DNA of 64,000 bases, taken from assembly GCA_965226245.1 (NCBI GenBank), contig CBDDCL010000015.1:3472001-3536000 (forward strand), written 5' to 3'. The notes under the pieces are model-generated. The model searched no databases. It worked only from the letters and a program-made list of their open reading frames with translations, and had not been told where the DNA came from. Numbering within the stretch: the stretch's first letter is position 1; the number at the start of each line of letters is the position of its first letter. Origin of the DNA: CBDCYS01 sp965226245 (GTDB taxonomy: Bacteria > Acidobacteriota > Terriglobia > Bryobacterales > UBA6623). This document shows, piece after piece, positions 18,844 to 28,000 of this stretch. The position numbers and the translations under genes are program-made.

Positions 18844-20508
18844 TTGAACTCTATTTCCGGCCGATCCGCATTTCTCACGCTCCTCGAGGATGAGGGCGTC
18901 ACCCACCTGTTCGGCAATCCGGGTACCACCGAGTTGCCGATCATGCACGCACTCAAGGACCATCCGGACCTAATTTACGTCCTAGGCTTGCAGGAATCCG
19001 TGGTGGTGGGGATGGCGGACGGCTTCTCGCGCGCGAGCGGCAAGCTCGTCGCCTGCAACGTCCATGTCGCGCCGGGTCTCGGTAACGCGATGGGATCCCT
19101 GTTCAACGCGCGCTTCACGGGCACGCCCATGATCTTGACTGCCGGACAGCAGGAACTGGGGCATGGCCTCACCGAGCCGATGCTTTACGCCCCCCTGGTG
19201 CCGATCGCCGAACCATTGGTTAAATGGGCTGTCGAGGCGCTGCGCCTGGAAGATCTGCCGCGGATCGTACACCGTGCCGCCAAGGTCGCTACCACACCAC
19301 CCACAGGGCCCGTGTTCATCTCGCTTCCGGGTGACGTCCTGAACGCTGAAGGCTGCATCGAACTCGGCGCCCCCACCCGTGTCGACACCCGCACGCGCCC
19401 ATCGGACGAAGTGTTGGAGGCCTTGGCCGACCGCCTGCTCGCATCGAAAGCGCCGGTCCTCGTGTGTGGTGACGAGCTGGTTAAGTCGGATGCGCTGGCC
19501 GAGGCAGCCGAGTTGGCGCAGACGCTTGGGGCCGCGGCCTACCAGCAGAGCGTGCCCTATGGCGCCCATTTCCTCTCTGAACATCCGTGTTATCTCGGTG
19601 GCCTCACGCGCGACCAAGCGCAGGTCAGCGATACCCTCGCGGCTTACGATCTACTGATTGTGCTGGGCGCCGACGCGCTACGCATGTCTGTTTGGTCGCC
19701 CGTCGAACCCTTACCCGACCGCATGCCGGTCGTGCAAATCGGTCAGATCGACTGGGAGATGGGAAAGAACTATGCTTCGGAGCTGGCCCTTCGCGCAGAT
19801 GTCAGGGAAACGCTCCGAGCACTAATTCCTATACTGCGACGAAAAGGCGGAGAAACGCTCGCGAAGCAGGCAGACGCAGCGATCTCCCGGTTGGCGTCGA
19901 ACAACTGGTCGGCGAAACGGCTGGAGCTGATTGAGACGCTGGGCGGGGCCAAGAACGGGGTTCGACCGATCGATCCCGACTTCCTGATGTTGCGGCTCGC
20001 CGAGGCTCTGCCTGACGATGCCGTCCTGGTTAACGAAGGTCTAACTTCGGCTCGCCTGATCACCGACCTGGTGCCCTATCGCGACCGCTACGGTTACCAT
20101 GGCTTGGCAAGTGGCGGGATCGGCTGGGGAATGGCCGCTGCGGTCGGAGTCCAACTAGCCCTGCCCAAGCGCCGAGTCTGTGCCCTTATCGGCGACGGCA
20201 GCGCTATGTACACGATCCAGGCGCTGTGGACGGCAGCCCACCTGAAGCTGCCGATCACCTACGTGATCCCCAACAACGGCGGCTACCGCATCCTGAAGCA
20301 ACGTCTGCTTGCCTTCCACCAGAACGACCAGTTCATCGCAATGGATCTCAACGACCCAGCAATCGATTTCGCCGCGCTCGCCGGCTCGTTGGGTGTGCCG
20401 GCCGAGACAGTGACCGACCCGGATCAGGTAGCCCCAGCCTTAGCCTCTGCCCTCACCAACAACGGTCCGAACCTGGTCGAGGTCGTAGTGGACGGCAGCG
20501 TGGGGTAG
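18844..20508 (+). CDS. ThDP-dependent decarboxylase, benzoylformate decarboxylase-like
   Basis: The 554-residue protein has the three-domain layout of the acetolactate synthase/decarboxylase family. Features are an N-terminal pyrimidine domain with catalytic Glu in LGLQESVVVGMADGF, the NVHVAPGLGNAMGSLFNA block typical of benzoylformate decarboxylase, and a C-terminal PP domain with the ThDP motif GDGSAMYTIQALWT...NN. Substrate is a 2-keto acid; benzoylformate itself is only a guess. A TTG start at 18844 is preceded by cagggag. The gene stands alone. Its 3' end is followed directly by an IS fragment with no visible terminator. Confidence 0.8.
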   Translation: MNSISGRSAFLTLLEDEGVTHLFGNPGTTELPIMHALKDHPDLIYVLGLQESVVVGMADGFSRASGKLVACNVHVAPGLGNAMGSLFNARFTGTPMILTAGQQELGHGLTEPMLYAPLVPIAEPLVKWAVEALRLEDLPRIVHRAAKVATTPPTGPVFISLPGDVLNAEGCIELGAPTRVDTRTRPSDEVLEALADRLLASKAPVLVCGDELVKSDALAEAAELAQTLGAAAYQQSVPYGAHFLSEHPCYLGGLTRDQAQVSDTLAAYDLLIVLGADALRMSVWSPVEPLPDRMPVVQIGQIDWEMGKNYASELALRADVRETLRALIPILRRKGGETLAKQADAAISRLASNNWSAKRLELIETLGGAKNGVRPIDPDFLMLRLAEALPDDAVLVNEGLTSARLITDLVPYRDRYGYHGLASGGIGWGMAAAVGVQLALPKRRVCALIGDGSAMYTIQALWTAAHLKLPITYVIPNNGGYRILKQRLLAFHQNDQFIAMDLNDPAIDFAALAGSLGVPAETVTDPDQVAPALASALTNNGPNLVEVVVDGSVG

Positions 20509-20514
20509 GGTGCG

Positions 20515-20810
20515 CCTAAAGCGTTGTCGGTCGTGCGGTGCGTCCGCGACTTGGTGAACTCCGAGACCAGCATTTTGTTCCACAGCTTCTCCACCCGGCG
20601 GTTGAGAAACTCCGCGCCGTTGTCGCAATGAAAGCCGCGGATGCGGAAAGAGAATTGATGCAGAATGGCCTCTAAAACCGGCTCCAAATAGGCCTCGGAG
20701 ATGGTTTCGCAACAGCCCACGATCTGCCATTGCGTGACCGTGCCGGCGGCATTGATGTGGTAGATCCCCTGGCGGGAGTCGGTGTCGCCCTGCTGCATGG
20801 TGACTTGCAT
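20515..20810 (-). pseudogene. truncated DDE integrase/transposase (IS481/IS3-type) fragment
   Basis: The minus strand encodes GDTDSRQGIYHINAAGTV, then FRIRGFHCDNGAEFLNRRV and EFTKSRTHRTTDNAL. These are the first two Asp regions of an rve-type DDE core. The helix-turn-helix N-terminus and the final Glu region are missing, and similarity stops abruptly at about 20515, a few bases after the stop of the decarboxylase gene. It is a dead remnant. Confidence 0.7.
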
Positions 20811-20910
20811 TCACCCGCATTGTGCCCTGATCCGACCTGATCATCTTCAGGATCATCTTGTGTTGGAAACAACCCCCCCTTCAGGCTCATCTTGTATTGG
20901 ACAATTCTAC

Positions 20911-20940
20911 TTGCGTGGACGCGAGTTCATTGTCTATAAT
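20911..20940 (+). promoter_or_regulatory. probable promoter of the DUF6152 gene
   Basis: TTGCGT (20911-20916), an 18-base spacer and TATAAT (20935-20940) form a good sigma-70-type promoter 37 bases before the start at 20977. Confidence 0.5.
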
Positions 20941-20976
20941 ATGGTGAGTAACCCCGGTCAGAGAAGAGAGGTCGAG

Positions 20977-21399
20977 ATGACACGTCGATTCACTAGCTTC
21001 ACGCTCCTGGGCGCCTTCCTCATGGCTGCGACTTACGCCTACGCCCACCACGCATTCTCCGCCGAGTTCGACGCCAACCTGCCGATTCAGATAACGGGTA
21101 AGGTGCTCAAGATCGACTGGATCAATCCGCACGCCTGGGTGCACGTGACGGCCGAGCTCGAGGACGGCAAGACCCAGGTCTGGGAACTCGAGGCGGGCAC
21201 CCCCAATACTCTTCTGAGGAGAGGGCTCACCAAGACGCTGCTGGTGCCCGGCGCCGCAGTGGTCGTACGCGGCTACCAGAGTAAGGACCAGCTGTGCGAC
21301 CCGACCTGCAAGGGCAGCGGGCGCGACATCACTTTTCCCGACGGGCGCAAGCTGTTCATGGGATCTTCTGGAACGGGTGCGCCGCCCGATGGTAGGTAG
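20977..21399 (+). CDS. DUF6152 family secreted protein
   Basis: The ATG at 20977 follows agagaggtcgag; an upstream in-frame ATG exists at 20941 but has no ribosome site. The 140-residue protein has a signal peptide ending near AYAHHAFSAEFD, then the compact beta domain of DUF6152 (ITGKVLKIDWINPHAWVHV, WELEAGTPNTLLRRG, LCDPTCKGSGRDITFPDGRKL). The HH near the mature N-terminus and the two Cys are typical. Function is unknown; members often sit beside the long secreted protein family found on the opposite strand here. Confidence 0.75.
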   Translation: MTRRFTSFTLLGAFLMAATYAYAHHAFSAEFDANLPIQITGKVLKIDWINPHAWVHVTAELEDGKTQVWELEAGTPNTLLRRGLTKTLLVPGAAVVVRGYQSKDQLCDPTCKGSGRDITFPDGRKLFMGSSGTGAPPDGR

Positions 21400-21430
21400 C
21401 GACCCCAGAGAGCCGCAGCGTCGCTGAGCT

Positions 21431-22498
21431 TCACTGCTCGTTCTGCGCCTTCTCCTTCTCCTGCTGTTCTTTTAGCCGCTTTTCCGCGGCCTTGACCGCC
21501 TTCGCTCCGCCGTGCCAGCTAGCGAGCCAGTCTTCCGCTCCCTGCTCGCCTTTCGCCTCCCGAACCCGGGCGCCGCGGAGCGCCAGCGTCATGGGGCGGT
21601 TTCCCTCGTGACAGGCGTACTCCAGCAGGGGGTCCTCGGTCAACTTCATCTCCACAGCCACCGACCACGGTTTCTCGAACGACTCCGGATCATTCACTGT
21701 GTACTCGTAGAGCAGCGTGCCGGCGCCGGTTCGGGTGAAACGCTCCTCGAGGATCATGTTCTCGCCGGTGCCTCGGAAGTACGTCTGCTCGGTGTAGTTT
21801 TTGGTCCGCACGACCAGCGTATTCCCGTCCCAGTGACCGCGTGAATCCCCCTTCCAGAGGCGGATGTCTTGCGGCACATGGTCACGACCGTCGAGAGGGA
21901 TGATGCGGTGGTCGTTGATCATCTCGTTCAGGATCGCGACGTGGTCTTTCGTCTGGAAGATCTCCGCGAAGTTGTTGTAGGCGCCGGGGTTCATCGGTGG
22001 TCCCGAGTTGAATCCCATGATGCAGCGCTCGCGCGGATCGCGGTCCTCCGGCCCTGCGGGCGCTTGGCCCCCGCGGGCAGTGCGTTCGTCCTTCCGGCGC
22101 TTGGCGTCCTCGGTCAACCCGGGGAGGCGGCCGTCCGGGGGATCGACGATGAGCGACGTCCTCATCGTGCCGGTCATCTTCTCGCCGTTATCTATGAAGA
22201 TGGCGTTGTAGCCGACGTCGACGTCGCCCTGGCCCTGGACGACCTCGCGATTCCTCTGCTCCCTTCGCGCCGCGCGCTCCTTGAGCGTCTTCTCCTCAAA
22301 CTCGGCCACCTCTTCCGGCGTGAGGAACTCCTTGTCCTTGAATTCCGCCGGCCGCTCGAACGGCGTGATTGAGCGGAAGTCCCAGGTGCCTCGCAAGTCG
22401 GGGGCGCCCCAGGATGTCTTTGGACTATCCTCGGCGAGAGCGGCGGGCGCCAACACAGCGGCGGCGAGGACAATCACGAGTGCGCTCCGATTGGTCAT
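21431..22498 (-). CDS. secreted protein of unknown function (acidobacterial family)
   Basis: ATG 22498 is chosen because aaggagt lies seven bases upstream; the frame opens 84 bases earlier without such a site. The 355-residue protein has a signal peptide (ends ALA-EDSPKT), then PDLRGTWDFRSITPFERP, a Glu/Arg-rich helix, CIMGFNSGPPMNP, DIRLWKGDSRGHWDGNTLVV and a Lys/Glu-rich C-terminal helix. The WKGDSRGHWDGNTLVV block marks a large uncharacterised family frequent in soil bacteria. It converges on the DUF6152 gene 31 bases away. Confidence 0.65.
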   Translation of the reverse strand: MTNRSALVIVLAAAVLAPAALAEDSPKTSWGAPDLRGTWDFRSITPFERPAEFKDKEFLTPEEVAEFEEKTLKERAARREQRNREVVQGQGDVDVGYNAIFIDNGEKMTGTMRTSLIVDPPDGRLPGLTEDAKRRKDERTARGGQAPAGPEDRDPRERCIMGFNSGPPMNPGAYNNFAEIFQTKDHVAILNEMINDHRIIPLDGRDHVPQDIRLWKGDSRGHWDGNTLVVRTKNYTEQTYFRGTGENMILEERFTRTGAGTLLYEYTVNDPESFEKPWSVAVEMKLTEDPLLEYACHEGNRPMTLALRGARVREAKGEQGAEDWLASWHGGAKAVKAAEKRLKEQQEKEKAQNEQ

Positions 22499-22540
22499 GA
22501 CTTTACTCCTTATTAGGCGTCTAAGCTGCTTCGGCGAAGT

Positions 22541-22791
22541 GCTAGCCTGGATTCCCACGTTAACATATTGAGTTAACAGCACGAGCCACTATCCAAAGAC
22601 TGGTTGGGATCGCCTTAGCGGGATCCGAGCTGCAAACGCTGCCGATCATCTGATGTAGTGGTTATCAGTTTAACAGTTCATCAGAATAGATAATATCTGT
22701 GAGCGCGGAAAAACTGAACTAAGCCGTCGTTGCCTCGCCCCTGGAACTAATGTGTTAGGAGGTCCATCAATCCGCGGGAATCCAGGCTAGC
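22541..22791. repeat. 16-bp inverted repeat pair flanking an AT-rich segment
   Basis: gctagcctggattccc (22541-22556) is the exact reverse complement of gggaatccaggctagc (22776-22791). The enclosed 219 bases are AT-richer than the surroundings and have no gene. This layout is that of a small non-autonomous element, or of a long-range stem around the promoter of the gene at 22498. Confidence 0.6.
22559..22577. promoter_or_regulatory. GTTAAC-N7-GTTAAC palindrome, possible operator
   Basis: Two GTTAAC hexamers (22559-22564 and 22572-22577) flank atattga. The site lies about 60 bases upstream of the minus-strand gene starting at 22498, in the position expected for an operator. No regulator is known. 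Confidence 0.35.
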
Positions 22792-22902
22792 CTCAACACT
22801 GTTCAGATAGCAGTTCCGCGGAGCGTTTTGGTTGAATGGCGCGTGCTCCTTTTTGGGCATCAAATGAACGGCCGCGACACAGCGCTCTGCCGCGGAGGCG
22901 CG

Positions 22903-23010
22903 CGCATCCGTTTGTTTTCCTACGCCCCGTCCGGGGCTTCCCTCGCAGGGTCTCGGACCCAGGGTTCCGCTTCGCTCCACCCATGGGCTACGATCCAGCG
23001 CCGCTTCGCG
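22903..23010 (+). repeat. dispersed repeat A, full copy
   Basis: The copy contains gccccgtccggggctt, cacccagggttccgcttcgc-type sequence and gggctacgatccagcgccgc. A second left half lies at 39797-39889 and a right half at 43367-43395, where an IS island splits them. It has no coding content. Confidence 0.7.
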
Positions 23011-23047
23011 GCTCAAAGGCTCTAAGTAGACAGTATTGCGCCTAGCC

Positions 23048-23258
23048 CGCATTTCTCACCACCTGACGGCGGAAGCACGCGACAGGGCCGCCAATACTTC
23101 GTTTCGCTGGCTGGCCGTGCTCAACGCAGCGTGCCGAGGCGATGTCGCCAGGAATGCGACACGGCTCGTAAGAATGCGCGCACCACGGCGGGGCGGCGAG
23201 CGCCTCGTAACCGACGGGCCTCCCACGCACTTCGCCTCGCCACGTGGTGAGAAATGCG
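23048..23258. mobile_element. possible MITE-like element with 15-bp terminal inverted repeats
   Basis: cgcatttctcaccac (23048-23062) and gtggtgagaaatgcg (23244-23258) are perfect inverted copies bounding 211 bp with no open frame of note. Size and ends fit a non-autonomous derivative of a DDE insertion sequence; the parent family is not identified. No clear target duplication was seen. Confidence 0.45.
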
Positions 23259-23399
23259 GATTAGCGGAAATTAGCGGATTTTCGTATCGCGCGCGTTCCT
23301 TATTATGCAAACGCAAAATTGGGCGCCAAACCGCTCTCTCACGCGGACGAGCCGCAACCGAAAGGGGAAGCGTGGCCGCTGGCGGATGAGGCGCGTCGA

Positions 23400-23440
23400 A
23401 GCGGCTAACCGCTCCCTCACGGTCGCGGCTCCGATTGAAC
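23400..23440 (+). repeat. REP-like word shared with the RAYT region
   Basis: aaccgctccctcacggtcgc matches the repeats at 1229 and 1819 with one to three changes. It lies just before the end of the oxidoreductase gene. Confidence 0.45.
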
Positions 23441-23466
23441 TCCAGGATCTAGGCGTTAGGCTCGAC

Positions 23467-24858
23467 TCAGCCGAGTTCCGGCGGCTCGTAGACGACCTCT
23501 TCTTTCTTCGGGTCGAAGTAGAGCACTTTGCCTTCCCGAAAGCTCTGGACGGCCATCGAGATCGTCACCTGGGCGCGATAGCCCGTGTCCACATCCAGGT
23601 TGGGCTTCTTCCTCGATCGCACGCAGTCGAGGAAGTTGGCCATGTGGCCGTCAACCTGGCGGGGCTTGACGGGAATCTGCACCGAGCTGTAGCCGAACTT
23701 CTGGACGAACTCTTCCTGATGGATGCTCTCCGCCGTCGCGGTGATATAAGGCGTTTCACCCTCGAAACGCCCGTGCTCGACGATGGTGATGGTGCCCTTC
23801 CGCCCGCGAATCAGACCCGGAATGTGCGTCGAGTTGGCCATCGAGGAGCTTAGCACCAGGGAGTGCCCCTTGGCGAAGTCCGCGAGCAAGTTGAACGTGT
23901 CGGGCACTTCGCGGTCCGGGAAGGCGTAGATGCCGCCGCCGGTGGTGACGCGGTAGGGGAACTGCGCCTCGCCCCAGCAGATCTGCAGCGGCGCGACGAC
24001 GTGGTAGAACAGATCGGTGGCGACGCCGCCCGAGTAGTCCCAATACTTGCGGTAGCGGAAATAACGCTGGGGGTCGAACTCGCGTTCAGGAGTGTTTCCG
24101 AGCCACATCTTCCAGTCGATGTAATCGACGCCCTTGCCGCCGGGACCGGCTTCGGGTTCGATGTTTTGGTTCCACTCGCCGCGCAAGGAGTTGCGATGGT
24201 AGGAACCCTGGCTCGAGATGAGATCCCCGATCATGCCGTCCTGGATGGCCTTGCGCGCCTTCCACCATTGATCACTCGAGGTGGTTTGCGAACCGACCTG
24301 CAGCACGCGGCCCGTCTCCTTGACCTTGCGCGCCAGGGCCTTGGCCTCCGCGATGGTGTGCGTCATGGGCTTTTCGAGGTAGACGTCCTTGCCGGCGTCG
24401 AGCGCGGCCATGGCGATCGGCGCGTGCCAATGGTCCGGCGTGGCGATGATCACGACGTCCACGTCGGAGCGGGCCAGGACCTCGCGATAGTCCAGCGTGG
24501 CAAACTCGGCCTTGGATTGTTCCTGAGCCAGCCGCTTGCGCTTTTCGTAGACGTCGCAGACGGCGGTGACCTTGATGGGCCTGGGATTTGACGGCTGCTG
24601 CTGACGCCGGCCCCTCCTGAATCTCGGACCGGGAGGAGTCACGGCACCCTCGGCCATGCTGAGGACGAGGCGCATCACACTCGATCCGCGCCCGCCGACG
24701 CCGATCATCCCGATATTGATACGGTCGTTGGCGCCCGCGGGCTGACCGGCCGTGCTCCTCTGGGGCGAGGCGGCCGCTTGGGCGGGCATACTCGCTAGCG
24801 CACCGGCTCCCACTGTCGTGCGGACAAAGTTTCTCCGATTCAAACCTGTTTTCGGCAT
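23467..24858 (-). CDS. Gfo/Idh/MocA family oxidoreductase, Tat-exported
   Basis: ATG 24858 follows aaggagcgaaac. The 463-residue protein starts with a Tat-type signal (LNRRNFVRTTVGAGALA), then a Rossmann fold beginning INIGMIGVGGRGSS for NAD(P). The catalytic-side motif EKPMTHTIAEAKALA and the C-terminal beta-sheet domain (YFRYRKYWDYSGGVATDLFYHV) follow. A Gln/Arg-rich insert sits after the first strand. Family members oxidise or rearrange sugars and sugar acids. It follows the Oar-like receptor gene on the same strand after a terminator, so the two are probably separately transcribed. Confidence 0.85.
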   Translation of the reverse strand: MPKTGLNRRNFVRTTVGAGALASMPAQAAASPQRSTAGQPAGANDRINIGMIGVGGRGSSVMRLVLSMAEGAVTPPGPRFRRGRRQQQPSNPRPIKVTAVCDVYEKRKRLAQEQSKAEFATLDYREVLARSDVDVVIIATPDHWHAPIAMAALDAGKDVYLEKPMTHTIAEAKALARKVKETGRVLQVGSQTTSSDQWWKARKAIQDGMIGDLISSQGSYHRNSLRGEWNQNIEPEAGPGGKGVDYIDWKMWLGNTPEREFDPQRYFRYRKYWDYSGGVATDLFYHVVAPLQICWGEAQFPYRVTTGGGIYAFPDREVPDTFNLLADFAKGHSLVLSSSMANSTHIPGLIRGRKGTITIVEHGRFEGETPYITATAESIHQEEFVQKFGYSSVQIPVKPRQVDGHMANFLDCVRSRKKPNLDVDTGYRAQVTISMAVQSFREGKVLYFDPKKEEVVYEPPELG

Positions 24859-24980
24859 GTTTCGCTCCTTCATCTCGTTGCCCCCCGCAATGGCGCCGAC
24901 AGGCGGCACACTATGAGTACTTTAGCAAACCGGACCGCTTCACCTTTTCCAACAGGCTGATCGGGCGAGTGCGACCGGCG

Positions 24981-25020
24981 ACAAAAATGAGGCCCCGGCC
25001 TCCCATCGGGAGCCGGGGCC
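24981..25020 (-). terminator. rho-independent terminator of the TonB-type receptor gene
   Basis: On the minus strand ggccccggctcccgatggga is followed by ggccggggcc, forming a stem of about 12 bp with a small mismatch. Just after it comes tcatttttgtcg. It lies 31 bases after the receptor stop at 25051. Confidence 0.7.
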
Positions 25021-25050
25021 GCCATTCTAAACGCATCTTATGACGCTACG

Positions 25051-28000
25051 TCAGAACGAGTAGCGCAGGCTGACCTGCACCTGACGCTCGGTTACCTTCC
25101 TGGTTACCTTGCCGAACGCGCCGCTGGTCGGGTTGGTGTTAAAGTCCCGCCAGTTCGCATGGTTCGCGGCGTTGAAGAACTCCCCTCTCAACGTGACATT
25201 GTGGCGCTCGTTGATCGCGAAGCGCTTGAACACGCCGAGGTTGAAATTCTGGAAGCCCGGCTGGTAGTAGAGGGTGCGCGTCTGGGTCCTGGAGAAGGTT
25301 CCGAGGGCCGGCTCCGTGAACAGCGGGCCGCCGTCCGAACCCGTCGTTCCGAAGGCGAAGTTGCTGTCGGCCGGGCTGTTGGAAAACCTCCTCGCGCCGC
25401 GGGACAATACCGGATCGCCGCTTACCTCCCAGGGCTGGAACGCCCCGCCGCTGCCAATCCCGGCGCGGTCGTTCCCGCGCCCAACCGTGAATGGATCGCC
25501 CGTCTGGAACTGAATCACTCCGCTGAGCGTCCAGCCGCCAAGGACCTTACCGGCCAGCGAGTTCGAATTCTGGAGGAACGGCACATCCCAGATGAAGTTC
25601 ATGACCGTCACGTGCCGCGAGTCGAACTCCGACGGCCCCCAATAACCACGATCGTCGAAGGGGTTCCAGGGCTGGCGGCGCCGGTGGGAGGCGTTGTCCT
25701 CGGACTTCGACAAAGTGTAGGCCACACCGAAGCTTAGACCGCCCGTAAACCGGCGGGTCGCCTCCATCTGCAGCCCGTGATACTCCGACCGGGCCGCGTT
25801 CTCGCCGAGGTTGATAAAGGCGAAGCCTTTGTATGGGCGCAAGAAGTTGGTGCTGAGCCCATCGTTGGCCGGATTGGTTCGGGTTCCCAGTGGAAGCGCA
25901 TTGAATTCAATCGTGCGCTCGAGGTGCACCGCCGTTCGACCCACGTAGGAGACCTCCACAATTGTGCTGAACCCGAGCTCCCGCTGGATCGCGGCGTTCC
26001 AGTTCCATGTCGAAGGAATCTTATAAACCGGGTCGATCGTCTGGAAGAACCCCGGGAAGGCGGTTGTCCCCACGCCGCCCGGGTTGTCGGCACTGCCGTT
26101 CGCCACCGACGCCGTCGGCTGGAACGGGGGATTCCCGCCGAGGAAGATGTTGTCGGCCACTCCCGGACGCGCGTAGAACCGTCCTGCTCCAGCGCGGAGG
26201 ACCGTCTTGTCGTTGAGGCGATAGGCCAGGCCGAGCCGCGGCTGGAAGTTAAAGAGGTGGCGCTGGGGAAAAATGTCGTTGCCGCTGAACAGGGAATCGA
26301 ACTCCCCTGTCTGGGCGATGGCCACGTTGACCTGACCAGGCCGAAACGTGTGTTCATCGAGGGCGGAGCCCGGAAAGCCGCTTCCCGGAAAGAGGACGCC
26401 GTTAAAGCGGTCGATGGGTGTTAAGGGCGCTCCGCCCGGCCCGCTGAGGATGTTCCCCGTGGCCGGGTCCTGAACCACGGCCCGCGAAGGATCGTAGCGG
26501 TTGGCGTCGAAGATCGACATATTGTTCTGCTTGGCGAAGTAGTAGGGAGTCATCAGCGTGTGGCGAACTCCAAGCTCCATCTTCAGCTTGGGGGTGACGG
26601 CCCAGGAATCCTGGAAGTACCAGTCGAACTCATGGGCGCGGTAGACCGTCAGGGCACGAGTCCCAATCTCGGCATACGTACTGAACAAGCCAAGAGCCGC
26701 ATTGCCGAGCCCGAGCCCGGTCCCATTGGGAGTACCGTCGGTGAAAACGAAGCGGCCGTTTTGATTGTTCGTGCCTCCCGGCACGCCGGTGACGTTGATC
26801 TGGTCGAAGTCGTCCTGCCCTTGATAGGCGTAGCGGGCGCCAACCTTAAGAGTGTGGTTTCCGACAATATGGGTCAGGTTGTTCTCAAACTGCCAGACCG
26901 GCCCCTGGGTAGCGGCAGGATAGGGCCCGCCGTCCAGGCGCTGGAAGTTGTCGATTTCAACTGTCGGAATCTTATTCTGAATCTCCTTCGGGTCGTCGAA
27001 GAGGTAGGGATAATTGATCCCGTACAGGTCGCGGACGAACAGATTTCTACACGAAGGGCAACCGTGCTCGTCCGTCCCCACAATCAGTCCTACCCTGTCC
27101 TTGCTGAAGCCGAACAGGAACTCGTTGACCGTGGTCGGGCTGATGGTCCAGATGTGGTTGACGGTGATTGTTCGATCCGGCAGTTCGATGATGAGGGGCA
27201 CCCGATCGGTACCACTGCGGAAGGGCCTGCCGAGCTCACGCTCCAGGAGCTGGTGGCGGTACCGGATACTGTGCTTTTGGGTGGGGTTGAAGTCTATGGA
27301 GATCGTGGTCTTGCGCTGGTCATCCGGCACGGGAAGGGTCTGGATGAAGTTGTTGGTCCCTTGCTGAAACCCTGGTGACGGCACCGGGTAGCCAGTCATC
27401 AGCCCAACTCCGTTCGGGCTGAGGCGGCTGGAAGGGATCATGTTGTTCGCGAAGGGCGAGCCGGTGTCCGGATCGAGGACTTCCCGGCGTTGACCGAAGA
27501 AAGGGTTGCCCGGATCCAGCAGTCCGCTGAAGTCACCCCGTTTGTGGGCCAGCGACGGCACTGTAATGATGGAAGTCTCCTCGCGGCGGAAGCGATTATA
27601 CTCCTGGGCAAACAGGAAAAACAGCTTGTTCTTGTCTGGGTTGAACTTGCCGGGAATGGGTCCGCTGAAGTTGTAGCCGAACTGGTTAAACTTGAAAGCT
27701 TCGCGGCCTAAGCCCGCCCGGTTGCGGTCCCAAGTGTTGGCGTCCAGCTCGTTGTTGCGGAAGAACTCGTAGGCCGTACCGTGGAAGTCCTGCGTACCGC
27801 TGCGAGTCACCATGCGGATCTGTCCGCCGCCGGAGCGCCCGTACTCAGCTTTGAAGTTCGCGGTCAGGATCTGGATTTCCTGGATCGTGTCGACGTCGGC
27901 GGCGCCGATCTGAGTGCCGTTCGCCCGGGTGCGCGTCGCGATCGCGCCGTCCATGGTGATCAAGTTGTCCTGGCTGCGGGAGCCGTTCATCGAGTAGCCC

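Noticed and set aside
22793..23389. Several short frames in the 22.8-23.4 kb gap
   Set aside because: They translate repeat A and the MITE-like element; compositions are Arg/Ser/Pro-rich and no motif is present.
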